A DNA stretch of 64,000 nt from Citrobacter amalonaticus Y19. GTDB lineage: Bacteria > Pseudomonadota > Gammaproteobacteria > Enterobacterales > Enterobacteriaceae. Position numbers and translations under genes: made by a program. Shown here one piece after another: positions 8,164 through 15,373 of this stretch (position 1 is the first letter of the stretch; each line of letters opens with the position of its first letter). Location: contig NZ_CP011132.1 of assembly GCF_000981805.1 (NCBI RefSeq), positions 1,674,001 through 1,738,000 on the forward strand. Direction: 5' to 3'. Under the pieces are notes generated by a model. That model saw only the letters and a list, made by a program, of their open reading frames with translations, was not told where the DNA came from and made no database searches.

Positions 8164-9282
8164 TCAGTTATCGCCGAAATGGATAACGGTGCGGATGGAT
8201 TTACCTTCGTGCATCAGGTCAAACGCGTCGTTGATTTGATCCAGCGGCAGGCGGTGGGTAATGAACGGATCCAACTGGATTTTCCCGGCCATTGCATCTT
8301 CCACCATCCCCGGCAACTGGGTACGCCCTTTTACGCCGCCAAATGCAGAACCCCGCCAGACGCGACCGGTCACCAACTGGAACGGACGGGTTTTAATCTC
8401 CTGCCCCGCGCCGGCAACGCCAATGATGATGCTCTCGCCCCACCCTTTGTGGCAACATTCCAGCGCCGCACGCATTACGTTCACATTACCAATACATTCG
8501 AAGCTAAAGTCGACGCCGCCGTCGGTGAGTTCAACTATCACCTCCTGGATCGGTTTGTCATAGTCTTTCGGGTTGATGAAGTCGGTTGCCCCCATTTCAC
8601 CCGCCAGTTTGAATTTTTCCGGGTTGGTATCAACGGCGATAATACGTCCGGCTTTCGCCTGCGCTGCGCCCTGAATTACCGCCAGACCAATTCCGCCAAG
8701 GCCAAACACGGCAACGGTATCGCCCGCTTTGACTTTTGCGGTGTTATGCACGGCGCCAATGCCCGTGGTGACACCACAACCCAGCAGACAAACCTTGTCC
8801 AGTGGCGCTTGCGGGTTGACTTTCGCCAGTGAAATTTCCGCACATACGGTGTATTCACTGAAAGTGCTGGTGCCCATGTAGTGATAGATCGGTTCACCGT
8901 TATAAGAAAAACGGGTGGTGCCATCCGGCATCAGTCCTTTCCCCTGAGTCGCGCGTACGGCCTGACAGAGGTTGGTCTTCCCAGATTTACAGAATTTGCA
9001 CTCGCCGCATTCGGCGGTATACAGCGGGATGACATGGTCACCCGGTTTCAGGCTGGTAACGCCTTCGCCGACTTCAACCACCACACCGCCGCCTTCATGT
9101 CCCAGAACTGCCGGGAATACCCCTTCCGGATCGTCGCCTGAAAGCGTAAACGCGTCAGTGTGGCATACACCGGTGTGGGTGATCCTGACCAGAACTTCGC
9201 CTTTTTTCGGCGGTGCGACGTCAATCTCAACAATTTTAAGCGGTTGGCCGGGGCCAAATGCGACTGCTGCACGTGATTTCAT
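8164..9282 (-). CDS. frmA: S-(hydroxymethyl)glutathione dehydrogenase (class III alcohol dehydrogenase)
   Basis: This 372-aa zinc dehydrogenase oxidises S-hydroxymethylglutathione, formed from formaldehyde and glutathione, with NAD; it also reduces S-nitrosoglutathione. Visible features are the catalytic-zinc motif CHTDAFTLSG with GHEGGG, the four-Cys structural zinc loop (CGECKFCKSGKTNLC) and the Rossmann motif GLGGIG. It follows frmR by 32 bp and is controlled by it. The usual partner frmB (S-formylglutathione hydrolase) is missing: the gene ends at a terminator and trg follows. This locus differs from E. coli, where frmRAB lies elsewhere. Confidence 0.95.
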   Translation of the reverse strand: MKSRAAVAFGPGQPLKIVEIDVAPPKKGEVLVRITHTGVCHTDAFTLSGDDPEGVFPAVLGHEGGGVVVEVGEGVTSLKPGDHVIPLYTAECGECKFCKSGKTNLCQAVRATQGKGLMPDGTTRFSYNGEPIYHYMGTSTFSEYTVCAEISLAKVNPQAPLDKVCLLGCGVTTGIGAVHNTAKVKAGDTVAVFGLGGIGLAVIQGAAQAKAGRIIAVDTNPEKFKLAGEMGATDFINPKDYDKPIQEVIVELTDGGVDFSFECIGNVNVMRAALECCHKGWGESIIIGVAGAGQEIKTRPFQLVTGRVWRGSAFGGVKGRTQLPGMVEDAMAGKIQLDPFITHRLPLDQINDAFDLMHEGKSIRTVIHFGDN

Positions 9283-9314
9283 CTGTCTCTTCCCTTTATT
9301 GCGAGGTGATAGGT

Positions 9315-9590
9315 TTATTTTAGATAAGCGCGAAGAAGGTGGCCGATTTCAGCCATGCGCACAGCGCGCTGGTCAGACGTGGTTTCACCACTCACCAGTT
9401 CATCTTTCAGGTGGATCTCAACCATTTCGCCCATTAAGCCATTGGACGCGCCGCGAACCGCAGCAATTTGTTGCAGGATAGCCAGGCAAGGTTCGCCGGA
9501 CTCCAGTGCACGCTCCAGGGCATCCACCTGGCCCCGGATGCGCCGCACGCGAGTCAGAATACGTTTTTTATCTGCGGGTGAATGTGGCAT
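9315..9590 (-). CDS. frmR: FrmR, formaldehyde-responsive repressor
   Basis: This 91-aa all-helical CsoR/RcnR-type repressor has the formaldehyde-sensing residues Pro2 and Cys35, with His60 also conserved. Formaldehyde cross-links Pro2 to Cys35 between subunits and releases DNA. It heads the frmRA operon, with its operator just upstream at 9603-9624. The C-terminal half is more diverged from E. coli FrmR than the N-terminal half, but the length is identical. Confidence 0.93.
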   Translation of the reverse strand: MPHSPADKKRILTRVRRIRGQVDALERALESGEPCLAILQQIAAVRGASNGLMGEMVEIHLKDELVSGETTSDQRAVRMAEIGHLLRAYLK

Positions 9591-9602
9591 GCGCCCTCCT
9601 TT

Positions 9603-9624
9603 ATACTATAGGGGGGTATACTAT
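9603..9624. promoter_or_regulatory. FrmR operator
   Basis: An AT-rich inverted repeat (ATACTAT...ATACTAT type arms) surrounds a GGGGGG run, 12 bp ahead of frmR. A G/C tract flanked by AT-rich inverted repeats is the recognition pattern of RcnR/FrmR proteins. Confidence 0.8.
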
Positions 9625-9931
9625 CAGAGATTTTAATTAACTGTAAAATATAATATTTGCGAATCCATGAAAGGCAATGACCAGAGATGACACTCCAGGC
9701 GTGTCCGGCAATACTCTCTTTATCGGGCTTACATTTAGCCGTTAGCCTGGATGGTGCAGTGTATAATTGAAAGGAAACAGACGATAAATGTGAAAAGAAC
9801 GGTGATTCCCGGGGCCTGAAATAAAATCCCTCTGCGTGAATATTTCAGATACGTGGCATTTAACCTTATAAAGATGAGATATTTTTTGTTAACTGGTGTA
9901 TTATTGATGTCCATTCATACAGGAAAAGCCT
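9625..9931. other. Non-coding region between frmR and ynfU
   Basis: About 300 AT-rich bases without a credible gene. It should hold the frmR promoter and, on the plus strand near 9880-9905, a promoter for ynfU. Confidence 0.4.
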
Positions 9932-10102
9932 ATGTCAGAACGTAAAGACTCAAAATCACGTCGTAATTATCTTGTCAACTGCTCCTGCCCAAATTGCGCC
10001 AAAGAATCCCAACACAGTTTTTCAAGAGTACAAAAAGGCGCTCTTTTGATCTGCCCTCACTGCAATAAAGTATTCCAGACAAATCTTAAAGCCGTTGCCT
10101 GA
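9932..10102 (+). CDS. ynfU: YnfU-family small zinc-binding protein
   Basis: This 56-aa protein has two cysteine pairs, CSCPNC (residues 17-22) and CPHC (41-44), forming a zinc-ribbon-like fold, with a basic N-terminus. It strongly resembles the small YnfU protein as I recall it from the E. coli Qin prophage. AGGAAA precedes the ATG. Function is unknown; the motif suggests nucleic-acid or protein binding. It is convergent with cspB, and the ynfU/cspB/cspF set resembles a cassette that in E. coli is prophage-borne. Confidence 0.8.
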   Translation: MSERKDSKSRRNYLVNCSCPNCAKESQHSFSRVQKGALLICPHCNKVFQTNLKAVA

Positions 10103-10164
10103 GTTTTTTTGAGAAATCCCTGAGTACATGTACCAGAAAAATATATATCATGGCCCGATTGATA

Positions 10165-10190
10165 TAATAAAAAACCCGCAATAGCGGGTT
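10165..10190 (-). terminator. Terminator of the cspB transcript
   Basis: On the minus strand the 7-bp stem AACCCGC / GCGGGTT with a four-base loop is followed by six or more T's. It ends the cspB transcript about 165 bp past the stop codon. Confidence 0.85.
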
Positions 10191-10352
10191 TGATGTGCTC
10201 AATTTAAATGGTGATGCTTTTGGGGAGAGCCAGCCCCTTACGTACTTAGTTTTACTAAGCCAGCAGTGAGATTCTGCTGCCAGGCTACTTGTCGACATGT
10301 CTACTCAGGCAAATGCCTTCTTCGTTATCGCATACCGACAAAGAGCGGGGTT
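10191..10352 (-). ncRNA. Hairpin-rich 3' region of cspB; candidate 3'UTR-derived small RNA
   Basis: Between the cspB stop and its terminator the minus-strand RNA can form at least three further stems: CAGCAG/CTGCTG at 10261-10279, CTTAGT/ACTAAG at 10245-10259 (3-nt loop) and GGGG/CCCC at 10222-10237. No open frame with a ribosome site is seen. A string of stable stems ending in an intrinsic terminator is typical of small RNAs released from 3'UTRs. I do not recognise it as a named RNA. Confidence 0.4.
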
Positions 10353-10568
10353 TTACTCTGTAGTCACGACATTCGCTGCCGCAGGACCTTTAGCGCCATT
10401 CTCAATTGAGAATGTCACCTTCTGTCCTTCAAACAGGGTACGGTAATTATCATTCTGAATAGCCGAAAAATGCACGAAAACATCTTTGCTGCCATCAGTC
10501 GGAGTAATGAAACCGAAACCTTTATCAGCGTTAAACCATTTTACTAAACCAGTCATTTTATTTGACAT
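10353..10568 (-). CDS. cspB: CspB-like cold-shock protein
   Basis: This 71-aa cold-shock-domain protein binds single-stranded RNA and melts secondary structure at low temperature. RNP1 (KGFGFITP) and RNP2 (VFVHF) are intact. Its sequence is closest, among paralogues I know, to E. coli CspB. The gene has a long cspA-type leader with a cold-box-like element, implying cold induction by mRNA restructuring. It diverges from cspF as in the E. coli Qin prophage, but no phage genes are here. Confidence 0.9.
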   Translation of the reverse strand: MSNKMTGLVKWFNADKGFGFITPTDGSKDVFVHFSAIQNDNYRTLFEGQKVTFSIENGAKGPAAANVVTTE

Positions 10569-10727
10569 TTTATATTCCTTAATTTGAGCCTTTCGGCCTG
10601 GATGGCTTTTATTACAGAAATTACTTAGTACTTTTGGAGAGACTCAAAGAAGGAATAAATGAATAACACCTGAAATGAGAACTGCTTTAGTAAACTACTT
10701 TGTATATCGTCTGTTCTTCAAACCGAC
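10569..10727 (-). promoter_or_regulatory. cspB cold-shock 5'UTR with cold box
   Basis: The leader begins (minus strand) with CGGTTTGAAGAACAGAC, matching the cspA cold-box region (E. coli: CGGTTTGACGTACAGAC). Just before the start codon it carries the stem GGCCGAAAGGC and an AAGGA ribosome site. The implied length, about 158 nt, equals the E. coli cspA leader, which acts as a thermosensor. Confidence 0.8.
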
Positions 10728-10866
10728 GTCGCCATTAACGCATGGTCATACCAATTAATCAATGTTTATTTTAGCCATCCAGCCTCCTTTATCCCCATCA
10801 GAAAACGCTGGTTTTCTTTCAAAGCATCGGTATAGTGCACCGGGTTATCAGCATTAAGGAATTTGT

Positions 10867-11079
10867 TTGTCCCGTAAAATGACAGGAATTGTCAAAACCT
10901 TTGACTACAAAAGTGGCAAAGGTCTTATCACCCCCTCCGATGGCCGCATCGATGTTCAGCTTCACATTTCAGCACTCAACCTCCGCGATTCAGAAAAACT
11001 GACCCCAGGGCTACGCGTTGAGTTTTGTCGGATAAATGGTCTGCGTGGGCCATCCGCTGCAAATGTTTATTTTTCATGA
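10867..11079 (+). CDS. cspF: CspF/CspH-like cold-shock paralogue
   Basis: This 70-aa protein of the CspF/CspH group has a degenerate RNP1 (SGKGLITP) and RNP2 (VQLHI), losing aromatic residues needed for tight RNA binding, so its role may differ from CspA. The start is TTG at 10867, supported by AAGGA six bases upstream; the next ATG (codon 5) would cut the conserved MSRKMTG start. It diverges from cspB. CspF and CspH are hard to separate; I chose cspF because of the cspB neighbour. Confidence 0.82.
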   Translation: MSRKMTGIVKTFDYKSGKGLITPSDGRIDVQLHISALNLRDSEKLTPGLRVEFCRINGLRGPSAANVYFS

Positions 11080-11212
11080 CCTGTAACGGCACCAAATCCA
11101 GTTCTTCTTGTAATGACTCTTCCTCTGTCGTGACGGATAGTCAATAATTGCTCGATTTTGAATCACCAGACAGCCATGATGGTGTGCATTCTTAAATGAG
11201 AGGGACTTCCCA

Positions 11213-11731
11213 ATGAGCGTGCCGGAAACCAAAGCTGAACTTCTTTTAGCTATAGATAAAAATTTCAGTAAATTAGTCCGTTACCTTCATTCAATCCCGC
11301 ACGAACTGGCGTCTACTCACTCAATGGATGGACACGCCAAAGGGACTAAGATGAGTGTCCGTGACCTTGTTTCGTATCTACTAGGATGGAATGCTCTGGT
11401 GGTAAAGTGGATAACTTCTGATGCTAAAGGTCAGTCTGTCGATTTTCCGGAAACGGGCTATAAGTGGAACCAGCTTGGTCTTCTTGCTCAAAAATTTTAC
11501 CAGGATTACAGCGAGCTAAGTTATGACGCCCTGCTCACTGAACTGCAGACTGTAAAAAATGAAATTGTGAAGCTTATTGATGAACGTACTGATGACGTTT
11601 TGTATGGAAAACCATGGTACACAAAATGGACGATGGGGCGAATGATTTCCTTTAACACATCTTCGCCTTACGCCAATGCTAATGGAAGATTAAGAAAGTG
11701 GGCGAAAAATAATAATGTCAGTTTAATGTAA
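11213..11731 (+). CDS. ClbS/DfsB family four-helix protein
   Basis: This 172-aa protein belongs to the ClbS/DfsB (DUF1706) family. Similarity to ClbS, the colibactin self-resistance protein, extends end to end: shared segments include GHAKGT, LVSYLLGW, LAQKFYQDY, YGKPWYTKWT and SPYANANGRL. ClbS is a cyclopropane hydrolase that disarms colibactin. No colibactin (clb) genes are near, so this is an orphan family member that might protect against exogenous genotoxin or hydrolyse another substrate. GAGGG precedes the ATG. It is monocistronic in an accessory stretch between trg and cybB. Confidence 0.88.
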   Translation: MSVPETKAELLLAIDKNFSKLVRYLHSIPHELASTHSMDGHAKGTKMSVRDLVSYLLGWNALVVKWITSDAKGQSVDFPETGYKWNQLGLLAQKFYQDYSELSYDALLTELQTVKNEIVKLIDERTDDVLYGKPWYTKWTMGRMISFNTSSPYANANGRLRKWAKNNNVSLM

Positions 11732-11841
11732 GCATCTGAGCAAGATTATATGGTTGAACACTCCCTGTAATCTCGCGTCTGGCGACGTCACGTCAACGGA
11801 GGCATGTTTTCAATGATGTCGTGAGGCGAAGAAAAACAGGA

Positions 11842-12153
11842 TTAGATTGAGCCTTCCTTTTCAATGACAAGGACTCGGGCGACACCCTGTGGATGAGCGA
11901 TGTGTTCTGTTCCTTCACTTGCATAAAAAATATCACCGGTACGAAGTAACTTACTTTTAACCTCACCCTCTTCTTTATATCGCATTTCAACACAACCATC
12001 CATGACGGCAAAAACCTCCTGCCCATCGTTGATATGCCATTTGTAGGGTTGATCGGTCCAGTGAAGTTTTACGCTGACGTTATCAAAGCTGGCAATATGC
12101 TGAGAGTCCCAGGCTTTAGAAGCGGTAAATTCCTTACTGCAATAAAAAGTCAT
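11842..12153 (-). CDS. Cupin-domain protein
   Basis: This 103-aa single-domain cupin has the two cupin motifs in order: a His/Glu motif around residues 40-60 (WHINDGQEVFAVMDG) and a second around 70-90 (LRTGDIFYASEGTEH). It probably binds a metal; the reaction is unknown. Its ATG overlaps the stop of an interrupted upstream reading frame by ATGA, so it is the last gene of a three-cistron unit headed by an IprA-like regulator. Confidence 0.85.
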   Translation of the reverse strand: MTFYCSKEFTASKAWDSQHIASFDNVSVKLHWTDQPYKWHINDGQEVFAVMDGCVEMRYKEEGEVKSKLLRTGDIFYASEGTEHIAHPQGVARVLVIEKEGSI

Positions 12154-12350
12154 ATTTTCTCCAAACGCAGATTTGCTTTAACTGCATCAGTAATAAATGA
12201 AATAACATTATCTCTCGGCGGTTCCAGTTGCTCGCCAAAGTCACCCACAACCGGGGGACCATCCTCATATTCTGCCCAACCTGATGGCTATACGCAACGG
12301 ATCAGGACTAAAGCGGACAAACCCAACAAACCACGCAACTTTTTCTTCAT
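12150..12350 (-). pseudogene. Small secreted-protein gene interrupted by an in-frame amber codon
   Basis: Starting at ATG 12350, 20 codons encode a basic-hydrophobic signal-peptide-like segment (MKKKLRGLLGLSALVLIRCV), then TAG at 12288-12290, then 45 more codons in the same frame (beginning PSGWAEYEDGPP, ending NLRLEKI). The final TGA overlaps the cupin ATG. The single frame, the signal sequence and ATGA coupling argue this was one 66-codon gene hit by a nonsense mutation. Suppression or a sequencing error cannot be excluded. Confidence 0.6.
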
Positions 12351-12386
12351 GTCATCGCCTTTTCTTGCCGCAGATGACGACGATTC

Positions 12387-13046
12387 TCAAAAATGTACAG
12401 GGATCTTTTTAATCTCTTTTAGATATCCATTTTCCATACAAATGTATCCCCCCTCTCTTAAGGCTGAAAGTGTTTTCATGATTGCAGAACGTGAAAGGCG
12501 CGTTTTACTGCGAATGTAACTTTCTGCCGTAATAGACTCTCTGACCGTCAGTGGCTTACTCATCAATTCACAGAGTTGATAACGAACTCTCTCAAAGACG
12601 GTCGGCGCCATGTGTTTGAACAACACTTCAGCCCCCACTCCCAGCATCAGTTGCAAATGCATAGCATACGGTTGCCACAAGTCATGCTGGGTCAGCAGCG
12701 AATACCATTCTTCTTTATCTACGATGGCGATTTTAGCCGGTTCAAGTACCCGCATAATATGCTGAGAGTCAGAGGTTTCATGGACAGGGATGATCCCGCG
12801 TAGCGTTGGACCTTCGAAAATATCCAGGAGGATATCGTCGGGTTGCCGGATAAGAGAAATAACACCTCTGCGAACAACATAACATTTCGACTGCCGGGTT
12901 GCGTTGAAGCTGAATCTCTTCCCTACAGGACAGATGTTGTAGGTTAAATACGGCTCGAGCGTATCCAGCAGAATCGTCAAGTAAGAGGAATCTACACGGG
13001 TATACAGGGATCCAGACATCGCTGTAATATCTAAATGATGACTCAT
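12387..13046 (-). CDS. IprA/YaiV-like regulator, CRP-like fold
   Basis: This 219-aa protein has an N-terminal cyclic-nucleotide-binding-like beta domain and a C-terminal winged HTH (about 165-215, including KTRLSRSAIMKTLSALREGGY). It resembles the IprA (YaiV) family of enteric regulators, implicated in oxidative-stress responses in Salmonella; those proteins lack the cAMP-binding residues of CRP. It heads a compact minus-strand unit: 36 bp to the broken secreted-protein gene, then the overlapping cupin gene, which it may control. The paralogue identity is uncertain. Confidence 0.75.
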   Translation of the reverse strand: MSHHLDITAMSGSLYTRVDSSYLTILLDTLEPYLTYNICPVGKRFSFNATRQSKCYVVRRGVISLIRQPDDILLDIFEGPTLRGIIPVHETSDSQHIMRVLEPAKIAIVDKEEWYSLLTQHDLWQPYAMHLQLMLGVGAEVLFKHMAPTVFERVRYQLCELMSKPLTVRESITAESYIRSKTRLSRSAIMKTLSALREGGYICMENGYLKEIKKIPVHF

Positions 13047-13583
13047 ATTTATTGTCGACAGGAAACAGAAACTTTAGTCAGAGTAACAGAATTTCTTGAA
13101 GACCGTTACTGTAATATCCTGATGAGCGTGCACAATTTTTTGATCCGCATTCCACAATGCCTTCACCGGGATAAACATATTGTTTCTGAACGCTGCAGTA
13201 GTGGTATTTCTGCCACTATGGTAGATGATTTATTACGTAGCAGTATAAATGATTTATTCTTATTCTCCATTTGATATGATTGGCTATTTATCTCTAACTG
13301 ATAAAAATTCATTATCAAGCACATAGCGTTACGTTAATGAAATTTTTGTTTTGTAAATTAAATTAACAACAGTGCTCTCTGTGAATACGACTCTGACATT
13401 AAACCCGGTAGCAATTAATACAATTACCTTTAACAGCAATTATTATTACTTTACAGAAATTCAGGGAAATCACGTTCGTTCCTTTTCCCTGAATGCGGTT
13501 TTAATATTGGTAAATGATATTTCCGCCATCATGGTTTCGGTAACCAGATTCAGGATGGCGGAAGGTAAATAATGCAGCTCAGT
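13047..13583. other. Long intergenic region with a nested hairpin
   Basis: About 540 AT-rich bases between the IprA-like gene and cybB. Short plus-strand frames (13035-13274, 13372-13572) lack ribosome sites and family signals. At about 13520-13562 there is a 10-bp inverted repeat TTCCGCCATC / GATGGCGGAA enclosing a second stem TGGTT/AACCA. No T tract follows. Confidence 0.5.
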
Positions 13584-13601
13584 GCGGGGAAGGATCCCCG
13601 C
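13584..13601 (-). terminator. Stem-loop after cybB
   Basis: A 7-bp stem GCGGGGA/TCCCCGC lies just past the cybB stop. There is no clear T run, so termination is likely but not certain. Confidence 0.45.
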
Positions 13602-13608
13602 AATGACA

Positions 13609-14145
13609 TTACTCTCCCTGGCGCTTACGTGGCATCATGCGCAGCAGCGTATTGTCCTTCCAGAAATAATGGTGCATCAGCGCGGCGGCGGCATGTAGCG
13701 CAATGACAAAGTAGCCGAGATTCGCGAGCGTGATATGCCAGGATTTCAGCGTATCCACCAGGTCAAAGTTCCCTTCTGCCGCATACGGCATCACCAGACC
13801 AAAGGCCATCCATGGATTCCCGCGGTTGTACATCATCACCAGGCCAATCAATGGTAGTGCAATGAACAGCAGATAAATCACCAGGTGCCCCAGATGCGCC
13901 AGTCCGGTGATCATCGGTTTTGGTTTCGGTACGATGGCTGGAGCCGGATATTTCAGCCTGATCAGCAAACGCGCCACCATCAGCACCAGAATAGAGATGC
14001 CACAAGACACATGAATCATATTAATGACGGGACGGTCGCTGCGCGGGAAAAAGCCCCGGAATTCCATCGCGCAGTAGGCGACAATCACCAGTAAGAAGAC
14101 CAGCCAGTGGATGCCAATTTGCAGGCTTGAGTACTTATTGCCCAT
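13609..14145 (-). CDS. cybB: Cytochrome b561, superoxide:ubiquinone oxidoreductase
   Basis: This 178-aa four-helix inner-membrane dihaem cytochrome transfers electrons from superoxide to ubiquinone in E. coli. Candidate haem ligands are His in QIGIHWLVF, INMIHVSCG and in the C-terminal LHAAAALMHHYFW. I chose the ATG at 14145 (CAGGAAG before it; product starts MGNKYS like E. coli CybB); a longer frame from 14181 is unsupported. As in E. coli it lies beside gapC, divergently. Confidence 0.95.
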   Translation of the reverse strand: MGNKYSSLQIGIHWLVFLLVIVAYCAMEFRGFFPRSDRPVINMIHVSCGISILVLMVARLLIRLKYPAPAIVPKPKPMITGLAHLGHLVIYLLFIALPLIGLVMMYNRGNPWMAFGLVMPYAAEGNFDLVDTLKSWHITLANLGYFVIALHAAAALMHHYFWKDNTLLRMMPRKRQGE

Positions 14146-14332
14146 AACACTTCCTGAGTAAAAACAATAAAGCGACAACATAGCGAGCTTTTGTTAAAAA
14201 TTCATTAACTTTTCTTCACGGCTTATCAGTCGGTTAGGCTTAACGGCAAGAAGTGCGATTGCTCCCCCCGCCATACTGGACTATGCCTGGTAGGGAAAAA
14301 GAATGTCCGCTACAACCTGACAGGAGTTAATC

Positions 14333-15334
14333 ATGAGTAAAATTGGCATTAATGGTTTTGGTCGTATTGGTCGCCTGGTGTTGCGTCGGTTACTGGAAGT
14401 CAAAAGCGATGTTGACGTGGTCGCGATCAACGATCTCACGTCTCCTAAAATTCTCGCCTATCTGCTTAAGCATGACTCAAACTACGGCCCGTTCCCCTGG
14501 AGCGTTGACTTTACGGAAGACGCGCTGATTGTTGACGGGAAAACGATCGCGGTTTATGCAGAGAAAGACGCTAAAAATATCCCGTGGAAAGCCAAAGGTG
14601 CGGAAGTCATCATTGAATGTACCGGCTTCTATACCTCCACCGAAAAATCGCAGGCGCACATCAATGCAGGCGCGAAAAAAGTGCTGATCTCCGCGCCTGC
14701 AGGCGACATGAAGACCATCGTCTTCAACGTGAACGATGACACGCTGAATGCCAGTGATGTGATTGTCTCGGTGGCCTCCTGCACCACCAACTGCCTGGCG
14801 CCGATGGCCAAAGCACTGCACGACAACTTTGGGATTAAAGTGGGCACCATGACCACGATTCACGCCTACACCGGCACACAGTCGCTGGTCGATGGTCCGC
14901 GTGGCAAGGATTTGCGCGCCTCGCGTGCAGCAGCCGAGAACATCATTCCGCATACCACGGGGGCGGCGAAAGCGATTGGTCTCGTTATTCCGGATCTCAG
15001 CGGCAAGCTGAAAGGCCATGCTCAGCGCGTTCCGGTGAAAACCGGCTCCGTCACCGAACTGGTGTCGATTCTGGCGAAGAAAGTGACGGCGGAAGAGGTT
15101 AACAACGCACTGAAGAAAGCGACGCATAACAATGAGTCGTTTGGCTATACCGATGAAGAAATCGTCTCCTCTGACGTCATCGGTTCTCATTTTGGTTCCG
15201 TGTTTGATGCCACCCAGACCGAAATCACCGAGGTCGGCGATCTGCAACTGGTGAAAACCGTGGCCTGGTACGACAACGAATACGGCTTTGTGACGCAACT
15301 GATCCGTACTCTTGATAAGTTTATTAAGCTCTGA
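14333..15334 (+). CDS. gapC: Glyceraldehyde-3-phosphate dehydrogenase GapC, intact
   Basis: This 333-aa NAD-dependent glyceraldehyde-3-phosphate dehydrogenase is paralogous to GapA. The NAD motif NGFGRIGR is at the N-terminus; catalytic Cys150 (SCTTNC) and His177 (TIHAYT) are in place. AGGAG precedes the ATG. In E. coli K-12 gapC is a frameshifted pseudogene at the same locus between cybB and aldA; here it is full length. A terminator shared with convergent aldA follows. Confidence 0.95.
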   Translation: MSKIGINGFGRIGRLVLRRLLEVKSDVDVVAINDLTSPKILAYLLKHDSNYGPFPWSVDFTEDALIVDGKTIAVYAEKDAKNIPWKAKGAEVIIECTGFYTSTEKSQAHINAGAKKVLISAPAGDMKTIVFNVNDDTLNASDVIVSVASCTTNCLAPMAKALHDNFGIKVGTMTTIHAYTGTQSLVDGPRGKDLRASRAAAENIIPHTTGAAKAIGLVIPDLSGKLKGHAQRVPVKTGSVTELVSILAKKVTAEEVNNALKKATHNNESFGYTDEEIVSSDVIGSHFGSVFDATQTEITEVGDLQLVKTVAWYDNEYGFVTQLIRTLDKFIKL

Positions 15335-15340
15335 GCATGA

Positions 15341-15362
15341 AGGCGGAGGAAAACCTCCGCCC
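15341..15362. terminator. Terminator between gapC and aldA
   Basis: A stem GGCGGAGG / CCTCCGCC with an AAAA loop lies between the convergent genes, flanked by a pyrimidine-rich segment on the plus strand. Confidence 0.8.
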
Positions 15363-15373
15363 TTCTTCGCCGA

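Noticed and set aside
10086..10298. 70-codon minus-strand frame between ynfU and cspB
   Set aside because: It crosses the terminator and the hairpin array, with no ribosome site or family signal.
12034..12519. 161-codon plus-strand frame over the cupin and IprA-like region
   Set aside because: It overlaps two genes and the amber-interrupted gene on the opposite strand; its protein has no recognisable features.
13035..13572. Two short plus-strand frames between the IprA-like gene and cybB
   Set aside because: No ribosome sites and low-complexity AT-rich translation; the first overlaps the regulator start.
14477..15298. Long minus-strand frame antisense to gapC
   Set aside because: Shadow of biased codon use in gapC; no family similarity and no ribosome site.
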